From the NCBI RefSeq assembly GCF_027596085.1, contig NC_072460.1:2418151-2482150 (forward strand): 64,000 nucleotides of DNA. Direction: 5' to 3'. The stretch is from Anoplopoma fimbria. Its lineage: Eukaryota > Chordata > Actinopteri > Perciformes > Anoplopomatidae. Below, one piece after another: positions 49,701 to 62,269 of the stretch (positions are counted from its first letter, which is position 1; each line of letters starts with the position of its first letter). The notes under the pieces are model-generated. The model was not told the DNA's origin and made no database searches. It saw only the letters and a list, made by a program, of their open reading frames with translations. The position numbers and the translations under genes are program-made.

Positions 49701-50382
49701 TATTGCCCTAATTCCTAATTTAAGACGACGTTTGTCTGCTTGCCTTAACCGTTAAAAAAACCTTGTTACATAATGAACAGCTAAGAAAGTCCTGGCCACA
49801 TAATCCTATTTCTGGTGAATAAAATGAATGCTCGAAAAGTCCATGACCAGCTGACAAACTGTAATGAGACTGGTTTAATTAAGTAGAATAAGTGGTAACA
49901 GTTAGGGAACGGCTGTATTTCAACTGAAGGTCTCAGAGATCTCACAATACAAGGTCGGCTGCATGTTGTTTGTGTGTGCGCTGAAGAGACAATATCATGT
50001 CATGTGAGAGAGAGGGAGCGTGTATCTGGTCTTCACACTGCAGTAGGTCCAGTAGTGAAGAAGGAATCTCATTTCCTCTTGGGGTGAATTGATGCGCAGA
50101 GCTAGCAGCCCGTGTAAAATTGACCATGAAAGTCGTTCAATTCAGATCAAAGTCAACACAGCCCCTCTTGCCTGTTCAATAGCGTCAGTGTATTAGAGGT
50201 TGCAGGGCTCAGAGGGCTTTCACCCCTCTCCTAACGCTCTCATGTGACGATGAGATGAGCACTCCTGTGTTTCTATGAGCTGAGGCGGATGGGTGACAGA
50301 TGGCTGAACGGATCCATATAGATATTCAGTATTATATTTGAAGCACATGAAGAAATTGCCCTATAAGTGATACCAATATTAA
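46701..50382. other. Non-coding DNA
   Basis: Contains an A-rich run (46912-46933), a non-repetitive stretch at 47060-47360 with an octamer ATGCAAAT at 47342-47349, a T-run at 47688-47700 and a short GT run near 48481-48496. Frames at 48780-49463 are short and overlapping with no known domain. Confidence 0.45.
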
Positions 50383-50712
50383 AGTTAAAATAAACCTTTA
50401 TTGATCTCGAGAGGGGAAATGCAGCATCTCAAGGACAAAAATAAGTAAGAAGAGATAAATGCAGATGAATAAAGAGGACCAGAAAAATGAAAATTTTCAA
50501 TAGACTAAAAAGATAAACTATATATGACTTATTAAACTAGAAATTACAGGGCAAAAAAAGCAGGGGGAAATGCAGCAGCACAAGGAAAAAAACAAGTAAA
50601 AACAGAGAAATGTAGATGGATAAAGAGGTGCAAAAAAAGCAAATTAAGAATTGACTAAAAAGATAAACTATGCAAGAGCAATTAAACTAGAAATGACAGG
50701 GCATAAAAAGGC
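50383..50712 (-). mobile_element. LINE/SINE 3' region with a 151-bp tandem duplication
   Basis: On the minus strand it ends with GATCAATAAAGGTTTATTTT, a LINE 3'-terminus pattern related in kind to the one at 41034. Inside, a unit beginning GGGGAAATGCAGC (50411 and 50562) is repeated once with a 151-base offset. The two copies share GACTAAAAAGATAAACTAT and ATTAAACTAGAAAT and have diverged moderately. Non-coding. Confidence 0.6.
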
Positions 50713-53269
50713 AGAGTACTCTCATCGAGTGTATAAACTGGAATACCGCAATGTGACAGGAGAGTTGAATAAGAAAACAGATAGGAGAGCATGGTGAGTT
50801 GTCGGTGGGCTTCGTGACATTTGGAGGGGATTCACAGGCAGCACTGTGATTGTCCTTTTGTCCTTTATGGGTGGTTTGTTTGTTGTCAAATGAAAATGCC
50901 AGTATTTGTCTTGATCTCTTCCCTGCCAACCGAGATTGTTCAGCACAGTGTGTTTTAGCTGTCGTTCAAAGCTAACAAAACCCTCTTTTTACTTATTGCA
51001 TTCTATTCAAGTGCTATGGTGAAACCACTGAATTGAGAAAAAGTTCACTTTGAACTTTTTTGAATGGGAATGTGATATAAAACATCAGCGGAGAAAATTG
51101 ATAATCAATTTTTATAGTTTCTGTCAAAAAGTGGCTTCCGTACAGTACAGTATGTATTAACAGGTGTCCGCACAATTTTCCTTCATTCCCCAGAATCCTT
51201 TTGAGTCTAAATGTCATTTACAAGCAGATTCTTTGAGCGTGAAAGGAACAAGAGCAAAACAACAGGGAACCACGAATATGTCTTCTTTTTAGGGACAGTG
51301 TGTTCTTTTCTTCTGATAAAAATCACGGGAATATTGACGTGTAAGAAAATATTAAGTACAGAAGAATCCTTGACATCTATACATTGATATTGATGTTTTT
51401 TAATGTTTAGTCTGATGTATTTGTCAATTTGATATTCTGTACCTGAAGCAACATTATTTTATTTTAGATGGGTTTTTTTACAGTTTGATGAACTGAAACT
51501 TTAAAGTTAACTGGTGATGAAACAGTCTTAGTGTAATATTGATGCCTCTTTATAAACTACATAAGCAAACGAGACCATCAGTGAGAAGAGCGACTATTTC
51601 TATATAGTTAGGGGTATTCTTGTTGCCCTTCATCGTGTTAGATTCCCTGCATCATCAGACGAATCAATTAACGTTAAGCAGGTTCTCCATAAACTCTTTC
51701 AGCTCAGACTCCATCGCTGCAGTAATGAGAGGTTTTCTAAAGGGACTCAGTCAGCTGCACATTTTCACGACGCGAAGCAGTGGTGCTCTTGGAAACACTT
51801 GCGCATTTGTCCACAGGAGTCGCCAAAATCATCACAAAATAAAAGTTCCCTTTTGTAACTTTAACTTGAACGTCCATTGCACAGGATAACGAAATTTCGC
51901 AAACATACATTAACCACCAGCAAGATCACAGCACAAACTAGGGAGTGTATGAATGCATCTGTGTTTTATTGCTTAGAAATACAACATTTTGAGGGGTTTA
52001 AGAAAGACTCTTAAGTCAATAGTTAACTTTAGGCTCACAAAATTCAATATTAACCCAAAGATATTTGCACCATATGGAAGGGTTGACTACACATTTCAAT
52101 CAGATCTTAAAAACGAATTTTAAAAAAAATGCCGTTTTTTTAAAATTGAAACATACTGTAAAAATAAAACCAGTGTCTAACAGTTTTTTCTGTTGGATAC
52201 TGGTCCAAATGTTGCAGGTTGATCAAGTTTGGAACACCACCTGATTAAGGTCAGGGTCAGACAGAAACCTCAATATGAGACCGTCCTCACAAGAGAAAAC
52301 GTCAATCCATGTTACAATATAAGTAATTATGCATAAATGTCGACACATATAAAACTATGGACTAACTCTAAACCTAACTTGAGAGACCACACTTGGCCGT
52401 TCCCTTACCTAAGTGGTTATTATTTTGATTTGCTGTCTGCCTGGATGAGTAGCTCATAAAATGCAACCCAAGCAGGCCGCGAATGACAACCTCCCTTGTG
52501 GTGAGAAGTGCTTGATGTAAAAAGTCAAAACGAATATTCTAAAAATGTTCTTAAAACATATGAGGAGCTGTAGAGCCTTTTCAGTCAGCTGGATTAAAAA
52601 AACAAAATCTCAAAATACCCCTCAGGGTAATAGAATCACTTTAGAAAATGACATGAAAGCTGTTAAAATTCATGAATGTCTCAAATGCCTGGTGAGACTA
52701 AAGGAGTGTCATTGTGAAAACAGGAATGGCATGTTGAGCTCAGTGTACAGCACTGTGCCAAATGTGAAGATGTCATAATGTATTTGAAGGCGCACAATGG
52801 TCTTCCTATAGACTGCTGAGCTCTGTCTGCTTTCTTTATTGAGCTGGATCCTCTCCAGGTTCCTGCAGCCAACTGTATTTGTCTTCTTTCCATATAACAC
52901 TAGCTGAGACTTCTCCCAACTCTTCTCAAGCAATTAAAACACACAGAAATGTAAAGTATGTCTCCTTAATAGTCTGAAACATTTCTGTTTGAGGGTAATG
53001 TCCTAAATATTAACAGATATTTAAATTTCATCGAGCTGGCTAATTAACTAGAATGAATACAAATCCTGTTTATACCAGTGTTGATGCAACAAACTAAAAT
53101 ATTCCTGACTTCAGTGGACCTTAGAGAACCTTTCCTCAAAAGCATGTCTGCAACGCCTCACTGCTTTCGTTACTTATTTTCTCTTTGTCGAGCTAACTTG
53201 GTTTCCACATCACTGACTCAATCAGCATTTCGTTTGTTTCCACTGTCCAACACATTAAACAGGCGGCCA
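50713..53269. other. Non-coding DNA
   Basis: AT-rich with no recognised element. Short frames overlap on both strands. Confidence 0.5.
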
Positions 53270-53830
53270 GATTGATTAATGGCATTTCATTTTTCCCAGC
53301 ATGCAACGTGAGAAACCCTAGAGTGTTCTGATATATGTTCACTAATTAAAGCGAGCCAGCTAATGAGCCTCGTTTGGGCTTGAAAACTAATATAGAAAAA
53401 AATCTAACGCAGAGGTGGTGCCCCGTGGCAATTAGAGAAGTTACCAGACAAGCAGTATTTTTCCGAGCGCTTCTGGGGTGCGCGTTTACATCAGGAAAAC
53501 ATCCTTAAGTGTCTTCATTACCTGAGATGAATTTGTCCGTGACTGTCCTCAATTGATCAAGATTGATCGGTCTAAAGGCACTTGTGCCGGCTGGTGAAAG
53601 CCAGCCAGTTTGTCTTACTCATTAAGTGCTTGTTGAATAAATAAAACAATGACGAAAATGTCTTCTCAAAATTGTCACCTTTAGTAAAGGTACATTTCTG
53701 CTGTGGGCATTTACTTATTCGAAATTAAAGTAACCAAGAATAGAGAGAAAAAGCCAATCAACAAGCACTGTCATGACGCCTTTCATTTGTCACTTAATTA
53801 GATTACCGTTTTACCATTCCTGCTGTAGTT
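53270..53830. promoter_or_regulatory. Candidate regulatory block
   Basis: Non-repetitive, with several homeodomain-type cores (CACTAATTAAAG near 53340, GGCAATTAGAG near 53428, CTTAATTAGATTACC near 53795), a TTGATCAAGATTGATC pair near 53555, and CTTTCATTTG. The density of such cores without transposon texture is typical of developmental enhancers. Enhancer function is inference. Confidence 0.3.
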
Positions 53831-55439
53831 TTCCTTATTGAAGATGAGGTAGGTGTATAATCTTTAACTGTTAATAACACTATCTTGTATCAGTATGATA
53901 TCCGCACCTTAGTTAATTCAAGCAATAAGCCACGAAAGGGTGTGATATACAGTGATTTTACAACAGCTAAGTGCCATTGTTAGGCACAATACAGACATTA
54001 AGCAGAACGGTTGCCAAGCAACACACAGACGTAGCGGAAAGTATGCTTAAAGATTATCTGGATATTAAATATCGCTATTAATTGTTTAGTTGTTGAAGTA
54101 GCTTTTAATAACGTTAGCTGTTTTCTTTGCTGGTATAGAGGGTATTTTCTCGGGACAGGTATAAGAGGACATCTGATCTCGCTGTAGTTTTAGCTCTAGT
54201 AAAATTGCGCAGTGATTCACATTTATGCTTCGTCACTGACATGATTTCTTTTGCCTCTAGGCCAGCATCAAAAACTTTTAGCACACTGGTGCTTCACAAG
54301 GCGTTGTTGCTGTAGATTAAAGCGCTGATAGTATTCCTGCCAGGAAAGTTCATCCCGATGGGCTGCAGTATACCTAACGTTAGGAGAATGATAACAAAAC
54401 AAATTTTCATTATGTGACATTATAGCCACATCGTTTCTACCACCAACAAGTATTATGCACACTTTCCCACTAGCTGTTGGCAATGGCAATTTGTGCAAGT
54501 GCTTTGAGTTGAGTTGCCACTTGCCAGGGTATCATTTTTGCTATCATTGTTATCAGCAATATCATTTTTGTTACATTACTGCTGGCAATTTACAACTTTG
54601 GGAAAATTGAGCCTAATACAAATAAAAACTTGCAAGCTAGTTTGTCAACTTTGGTTGGAAATGAATTGCCGGTGGACTGGGTGGCAGCGACACCCGGGTG
54701 CTCGAACATAAATCCCTTTATGCTCTCCTAGTTTCTTTCACAGTCAACTTGGTGTTTTTTTTTAGCATTCTTTAAATGACAGCACAGCGGACTTCTGACC
54801 GTTTTTGTCCAGACGGATGATATTTTAACTTTTTAAGCAACGGAATTTACATCCAAAAAAACGTCCTTTAGTTTGTTTAGAAGATTAATAGAGGCGGCTT
54901 TTTAAAGCTGTTAGAATAACTACATAAAATCATAGACACAAAATGTATTTATATCATATACTTTATTCTATCAACTTAGCAACATACGGCCATGCGTGTT
55001 TCTTTTTCCATAGGACAGGTTTTTTTTCTTTCCATGCTGTCATGTTGTTGTTTGCCTGATTCCATGTGGACGCAGCAAAACCACTTAGGAAGGCACTATC
55101 ATTTTTACAGGAGGGACACACTATTCGATGGGGGAACAGACTCTGACAGAACACCTGCTTCCTGTCTTACCTGACTTTTCTCTCGTTAATTTCAGCGTGT
55201 CTCTTTTCTTTCTTTTTTATCTTCCTCCTCTATCCTGTCCATCTCGTCCAACCATTTATCCAGACTTCCAGACCCAGCCGCAGACATAAATCCGTAGGTA
55301 GGCGTTGGATTTTCTTGAGCTGGCTTAATTTAAACAGGCAGCACACCTGAGTGTTTTTATCAGGCTGATAATACATTTATAATAACATCCTCCCTATCTA
55401 TATTCAATGATCTGAAAACAACATTGAAGTCATTGACAG
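53831..55439. other. Non-coding DNA, part probably an old DNA element
   Basis: Between 54030 and 54720 AACGTTAG motifs and a patchwork texture suggest a degraded transposon without visible ends. Confidence 0.4.
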
Positions 55440-55471
55440 TAATATAAGTCAGTGTACTCTGACTTATATTA
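55440..55471. repeat. 13-bp perfect inverted repeat, 6-nt loop
   Basis: The arms 55440-55452 and 55459-55471 are exact complements (TAATATAAGTCAG and reverse). The loop is TGTACT. Confidence 0.85.
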
Positions 55472-56146
55472 ACCTTTTTTTATAGACTCTTGTACCTTAT
55501 TTGCATGCAAAGTAGCCTACATGTCTTAATCAATGAAAAAATGAAATGTGTAATCTACCTATAAAAAAGTTTTTTGCTTTGCAAATAAATGAATTGTGAT
55601 GTAACTTGCGTAAGTCAGTGCTGACCATCAGAACCAAACACACACAGACCTTTACACACAAACAAACAACACAAGAATGCAAAATATCAAGCTGCAAATA
55701 TATTTAAAATTAAAACTATTCATACAGGCAGCAATGCGACAGTTGTAGCACTTTTTCAATAAAAGGTTGGAAAAGATTTGCGCAGGCAGAGGACCAACTA
55801 CCGGCATCCTGTTGACCCAAAGAAGTGTCAGGCAGTCGGTCTTATGTAAATTGTTGTGCAGCCTAAGCTAATGTAATTTAACGAGTTTCCTTTTAGCAAA
55901 ATTAGTGAGTTTTAGTTCTCTATGGTCAACAGTACACACTCTGTATATCTAGGGCTTTTATTGTGAAAGGAAGGATTGGAGGGAATGTAGCTGTAATGTG
56001 CTGCCGTTGGCGTTTAGCCTAAAAAACTCTTGAAGGAGCATTTGTGATCTGCGTGCAACAGTGGAGGGTTGAACTGGAGCTCGTCACAGCAGCAGGCTCG
56101 TGGAACCTCGTCTGTGCATATGAAGCAGAACGGTTCTCTCATGAGG
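55472..56146. other. Non-coding DNA with second copy of the 39704 repeat
   Basis: Positions 55948-55970 are identical to 39704-39726. The neighbourhood (about 55930-56060) is the second copy of this unclassified dispersed family. Confidence 0.5.
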
Positions 56147-56187
56147 TACGAGGGCACAGAACGCTGATGCTGTTCTGTGCCCTCGTA
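56147..56187. repeat. 16-bp perfect inverted repeat, 9-nt loop
   Basis: The arms TACGAGGGCACAGAAC (56147-56162) and its exact complement (56172-56187) flank GCTGATGCT. Wobble pairs could extend the stem slightly on both sides. Confidence 0.9.
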
Positions 56188-58121
56188 TCACGTGCACTCG
56201 GCTGCTTTTAATGTGCACAGCTTTTAGGACTAATTAAAGGCTTTATTGGAGGCAACAGAGAGTTTGCCATCTTTGTTCAGACTCCGTGTCGCTGTACATT
56301 ATAGTGTATAATCATAAATAAGTGAAGCTCAGGAAAACTCTCACTTCCAGAACACAACTAAGTCGCTTTATGGCTACGTTCTGTGTGAAAATACTCATGA
56401 CAAAAACCAACACACACCAAAAATATATTCACGTGCAAATGAATTTAGTTTATAAATCTGCATTCCTTTCACTGGCTATTGTGTTACAAGGACTAACATT
56501 ACATTGAAACCTATTAAGTTCTTTGTTATTATTTTTGGTAGCTCATTTAATATGTGATTTATCACAGCCTGAGTTTAGTTCGGTTTATACGATTTCTTTT
56601 AGTGGCCCAGAACATCTCACATTTTTGGGTGAATTGAGCCCCGATTTAAAGAAATCCACCTGTCACTCCTCACGCCTGCCAAATCGGTCCTCTCAACAGC
56701 AGCGTGTAATAAAAGTGACATGGACATGAGCAATTTAGGATTTACACCTCAAAAGCCATGTAGCAGCAATCACACATCGTTTAATGCAAAGGATCTGCTG
56801 ACAGAAATGGTGATGTGATCAAAGCTCCATAGGCTTTTGTCATTCAGCCATCATTCAGTCTGTATAGTGTTCATTTTAGCCGTTATCTGTCTTGGAAGGG
56901 AGGGAGTGACCTCTCCTAAAGAGCTTTTGTGGTGCTATGCCAATATTGGGCTACTTCTGACAGACAGCAGTCGATATTTGCACAGTTACAAGAGGGAAAA
57001 TGTAAACATAGGTTGTTCTTAGTGCTTCACCAAATGACTAATGCTGTCATTTGTCTGGTCAAGACAGTCTGTGCCAATATTAGACTCTCGGATTACCATC
57101 ACAGCAAACGCAGGTCTGATAGAAACTGTGTGACACCAGCAGGACGTCTCCAGTTTTGGGGAGGCTGACACTAAAGCATCTTGAACTGATTGCCGCAGGG
57201 CTCACTGTAGCTCAGCCGATGGCAGCGAGGGACAGAATAATCCTCTCAGTGTTGAATGACTCACTACATACTTCTAAATGTGTTTGAGTCATAAAAATAA
57301 TGGATACAATGTACTGTTTCTTTTTGCTCCAGGGCACAATGTGCTGGAGAAATGCTGACTTCTTCCAGCAGCATTTTATTTTGTTCATCCTCAGAGCAAT
57401 CACAGTAGTTCCATAATTTCTCCACATCTGTTCCTTGTGCTGCAAAACAATATGAAGAATCTTGGGAGTGGGATCACTAGGGTATGATTTTTTCGAAAGG
57501 ATATGAGAAGTTTTAGAAGCTCAATGACACAGAAACGTAACACGGAAGGAAACTAAAATGCTCATGAGAATGGGTTCAACTCTTTTTTACATCATGGTTG
57601 TCCAGAACACAAAATGTGTTTTTTATTGCTTGAGATAAGTTTTGGTCTGATGGATGAGAGATCCGCTCCAGCCCGCCCGGTGGGTGCTAAATCTTTACAC
57701 TTCTTTCTTCAAGACTACGTGGATAACATACAAAATGATTTTGTGGGATATCTACAAATGACGGTGCATTATTTATCCTAGGTTTTGCTACAAATGCTGG
57801 ATGAGACAAGCCTCCCCGCGTCAAAGTCTGTATATAAGTCCTGGTAGAACTAATGCATGTGTGAAACAAGCTGCTCCAGATGAAGCTGCACAAAATCCAC
57901 TCAATCCCCCAAAGTGGTGTCATGTGAAGAAGTGTTCTAAACTGTTTATCATAAGTTTATATAAGTGACGCTAAATCAGTGGGATACTCTTCATACAGAT
58001 AAATGTGAATCTATCTGGATTTAAATGTGAATTCTTGAACAATTAGAGATGGTTTGGTCTCGTTAAAGTTATAAATACGTTGTCATGTTCAGCCCTTAAA
58101 GCTGAATTCACTATTTTCTGA
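56188..58121. other. Non-coding DNA
   Basis: No gene or element assigned. The short frames lack domains. Confidence 0.5.
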
Positions 58122-58135
58122 CCACTAGGGGGCAG
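58122..58135 (+). promoter_or_regulatory. Consensus CTCF motif
   Basis: CCACTAGGGGGCAG matches the CTCF core (CCASYAGRKGGCR) at every position. It stands about 20 bases from a TTAAAGCTGAATTC start of what may be a repeat, so it could be transposon-derived. Confidence 0.5.
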
Positions 58136-58979
58136 AAAAAACTCAAAACATGGTGACAGCTGACAGTGGGTCCACAACCATATCCCACAGCTTATAAGGC
58201 TGTCCACCGAGTAACAATAGCAAGGTCCTGCCTCTGCAGTTTGGGCAATTGAGTGTTGCCACCACACTCAGCTGCAGTTTCTTCATCGACAGTAACTTGA
58301 GCTGTTTGAACCTAGAGTTATAACAATAGCTCAGCCAAGATGAGACCTGGTGAGAAAATTAAAGAACTCAATAGCCTGCAAAAAAGGAAATGTAGAGCTG
58401 TTGGGAAAATAAAAAACCTTTTCAGTTTTGCTTATGTTGTTTTTGGACACAATCTCTTCACTGTAATACCACCTTGTACCTCTTGTACCACATGTGTTTA
58501 GCCAGCCTTGGGCCCTAAAAATGGAATTTCCATACAATTAAACTGCATTGTGACTTAGGTTTCGCAGACGTATTTTGTAGTGGACTACTGCTTCTTCTAC
58601 CCGGTAGAGTGCTGTTTTTTTCCCGTTTGAACCAAGTACTTTTGTTGCATAATTTTAATAACACGTGAATGTCATTAGATTGGCTCAAAACCCCCCTTTG
58701 GTTGTACTATTGTTACTGTATGGTAATCGTGGCTGAGTGATTTGTAGTGTGTGTTATGTGGTTGATATAGCAATAAATTATTAAATCCCTTGAATTTATG
58801 GATTTGCAGTATGCCCATATTTACCGTAATAAATAAAATCTGTGTACTTCAGTTCGATGCATGACTTGATGGTGAACCTCATGTCACAACACCATAAAAA
58901 TATTTCATGCTAGGGTTTATGGATTATGTATCTAATACTTCTAATTATACGATTTATAATCTACCACTAAGATGAATAA
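58136..58979. other. Non-coding DNA
   Basis: Repeat-like texture to about 58270, then AT-rich unassigned sequence. Confidence 0.45.
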
Positions 58980-59260
58980 CATTGATTTAAGTAACTCCTC
59001 AAACGAGATAATTAATGCAATCACTAGACATTGGACATGGCTCTAAGCTGCGGTAATAACACGTTAATGAATTAAACTGATAACAATGGAGTATTGTACA
59101 ACAGATGAGAGGAATAACATGTAATGTATGCATGTTTAACTAATAAGGACTCTCGTCATAATTTAATAATGATGGCATTAGTGTGATTAAGCCTCATTAC
59201 CATTAAAAGTAATCACTAAGGGTCTGGTGAATTTCCGTTGTGATTAATTGTCCATGATGC
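58980..59260. promoter_or_regulatory. Candidate enhancer with homeodomain and SOX cores
   Basis: TAATTAAT (59009-59016), TTAATGAATTAA (59064-59075), SOX-type AACAATGG (59082-59089), ATTTAATAATGATGG (from 59161) and TGATTAATTG (59241-59250) lie within 280 bases of non-repetitive DNA. This is the densest such cluster I noticed. Function and conservation are inferred, not shown. Confidence 0.35.
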
Positions 59261-60199
59261 AGCCACCTCTCCCACTGACAGACGCAGTGTAAACAGAGCA
59301 CGAGCTCACAGATGAGCTGCTAGGAGACCCAGACATAAAAGGTACAAGCTGAAGGTTGAACAACACACAGAGAGCTGCAACTCCTCCGTGTTAATAACAT
59401 AGAAATAAAGAAAGAAACAGACAACTATTATATATCTGCTGAAGGAACCACAAAACCAGAGCATCACGCTGTGGTTTTGTTTCGCTGTTGCCAGGCGACT
59501 GCAGAAAAGCTGACGATCTGCTGTCATTCACACGGCCAGCTGTTGTTTATTTTGCTGGGTCGCTGTGATTTGGCTACACAGGTATTATATAAAATCGGAA
59601 GATGGAAAAACAAAAAAACAATGAGCGGAGTGGGTTTCAACTCAGGGTGCTCAAGGCACTCTTCCAAAAATGCAAGAGGCCTAAAGCAGAGAACAGCTCG
59701 ATGCAGCACAGCTGGGGGTAACCACAGTGTTTATGGGGCTGCAAAGGTTCAACAAACACCAGTTAGAAAAGAAATGTATTCTCAGGGAAGACTGCATAAT
59801 AAAGGAATCATTGACTGCAGTAGATGCACACGTTTATCTTCTTTACCTTCAGCATTACTGGTTTGAAACGCTGACTGGATTAGTAAGTGTATTTTGTCAC
59901 CGTCACAGTAATCATAGAGGAACCTTCCAGAACAGAACCAATTCCATCTTTTGGTTCATGTCCAGGGACATGAATTGTCTGGGTTTTTTGTGTCGCTGAT
60001 CACGAATATAATGCCAATGGAGAGTCAATTAGAAGTGTTATTCGTGATGGAGAAACAAATGAAATTCATCCATGTGACTAAGCAACAGTCAGAGCAAGTG
60101 ACGTACTTAATCATTTAAAAAAAAAAAAAACACTACTAAGGGCGGGTGGGAGGGGAGGTGGATGGGTTTAACAACCAAGACTGTCAACCAGGAGAACGG
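59261..60199. other. Non-coding DNA
   Basis: The 131-codon frame from 59471 begins at GTG and has no known domain. A-run at about 60117-60130. Confidence 0.5.
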
Positions 60200-60360
60200 T
60201 GTTCGACACCTTGTTGTTCCCTCAACCTAAGAGTTGGTCGTGTTGCCTAAACCTAACCATTCGTGGATATCATAACTAAACTTAAGCCAAACCATGATGT
60301 TTTTGCTTAATTTAACAAAGTGGTCTTGTTGCCTTAACCTAAGTTGTCATGAAAAGAAAG
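60200..60360 (+). repeat. Dispersed repeat family B, copy 2
   Basis: GTTCGACACCTTGTTGTTCC is followed by TGCCTAAACCTAACC, CCAAACCATGATGTTTTTGC and AAGTGGTCTTGTTGCC. This is better preserved than the copy at 9540. GTTCGACACC resembles a polymerase III B box, but no A box is found at the right distance. Confidence 0.5.
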
Positions 60361-62172
60361 TTGTGCAGAGTGACACGAAAAAAATCATCTTTTGGTTGGT
60401 GCTAAGCACAAGATGCACATACCCAGAGTTTACATTCAGGGAGTCAGCCGATCAGACACATGAATGCTGATGTTGCTCTGTGTCTGCTGGGTGTGTACAT
60501 TTTATTCAAGCGCCGCTCTTCAAACATAACATTCTTTGAGTTTGAGGATATCAAAACGTATGAATATGTTCTGACCATTACCCTCATATTGTAGGGTGTA
60601 TTGAACATTGCCACGGCTAAGTCATAAGAAGTTTAGTCTTGTCATATTCTCTCCACCGGTTGTGTATTTGTTACAAGAAGCACACTCAAATACAACATCT
60701 TTTCCCTAAATTGATCCTAACAAACCTGACTGGGTGTCTGCTCATCGCGAAAACATTTAAATACAATTTAAATTTTTCACAGAGCCATCGCTGTGAGCTC
60801 CTAGTTGGCCTGTTTGTCACTCACATAATATGCCGAAGTGCCACTCTCTCTCTGTTCAGCCTTTAGCAGCTCTGTTGCTAAAAATGTGTCTTGTGTCGTC
60901 AGTCCGGGCTAAAGACCTGCAGGCAAATACAAAGTAATGGCTGTGAGCTAAAAGGCTCCCGGCCATTAGTGACCAAAGGGGCACAAACAACACAATAGCC
61001 TACATGAATATGTAACTCAGCCTCGAGAGACTTTGACCTCAGTTCCTATATTCAGCTACAATGCAGCATGCCTTCCACTTTCACATTAAGCCCTGAAAAG
61101 TGGTTATTGAAATGCACAGAGGGCTGAGGAGGCGTATCTTTTGTGTGTCTTATGTGAAACAAACGCATCACCCACAAACTCGTGAGATGATTGCTGTATT
61201 TGGGATTTTCTGTTTGAGTCAAAGTGAGTTTATCTTGTCGCAAAGTGATTTATTCCGCCATGTCAGAGAGAGCTCAAAACCATGATGATGAGTGAAGAGA
61301 CCGGGCTGCTGGAATGATATTACTACCCTGTAGGAGTTTGTTTGCTCACTCAAATTGTCCTCCGCTTTAGTCTGTTTTTAAGCTTGGGTTGTCACCAGAA
61401 AAGTGCTTGGAATATATCTGCTTTAGATATTGCAGAATGAATAATTAAAAACCATAGCTTCTCACGTCAAGAGAGGGTGATGTGTACATCGCTTTGAACA
61501 AGCTGTGGAGGAAATGAATAAATACATAAATTGTGTGCATCTGTGTGTGCCTGTGTGTGTTTGTGCAGCAAGCAAGGAAGCCACAGAATTGGAATTGCAC
61601 AGTAGGGATGAAAGCGAGAGGTAATTTTAACATAAAGCATGAACTGTCAGAAAAGCTTTTTAACTCTTCAGCAGTGCGGCAGGTTTAGGCAGAGAGTTTG
61701 TGAAATGACAGATCCCGCCTATTGTAACAGAGAGAACCACAAACAGACTTTTAGGGTCGGCGTTCTCCTTTGACAGCTTCGCAAATTACATTTGATAGCA
61801 TGTTAACACCCATATTAAGACTAGCGTTCCAGACGATTCGCTTCTGTAGTAGCATGTAAACATGATTGATTCAGTGACACCAAGGCAACGTGAGTTTTTT
61901 TTTAAATACAATACCAGTTCTAGAGTTCAAAGTGTAATGAGGTGCACAAATGAATATATATGATGTGGGTTGATGTAAAGGACAGGCATTTGCACCCCCA
62001 GACTGATGTGTTTGCACTGCATTTATTCAGAGGCGGCTGTAGTTTGAAGAGATGAGGAGCCGAAACCTAATAACACGCCGACAGAGATCAAGGTAGCAGG
62101 AGCTTCTGTTCCACTCTTCCAACCAGCAAACAGCTTTGTCTATGTGTGTAAACACACAGCCACGCCTGTGTC

Positions 62173-62173
<1 letters not shown>
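60361..62173. other. Non-coding DNA
   Basis: Non-repetitive in large part. No gene, promoter or element is supported. Confidence 0.5.

Positions 62174-62266
<93 letters not shown>
62174..62266. repeat. (GT)46 microsatellite
   Basis: A perfect dinucleotide run of 93 bases that could adopt Z-DNA. It opens artificial Cys-Val and Thr-His frames on the two strands. Confidence 0.95.

Positions 62267-62269
<3 letters not shown>

Noticed and set aside
59471..59866. 131-codon open frame
   Set aside because: It starts at GTG, has low-complexity basic content and no domain; it lies in unassigned non-coding DNA.
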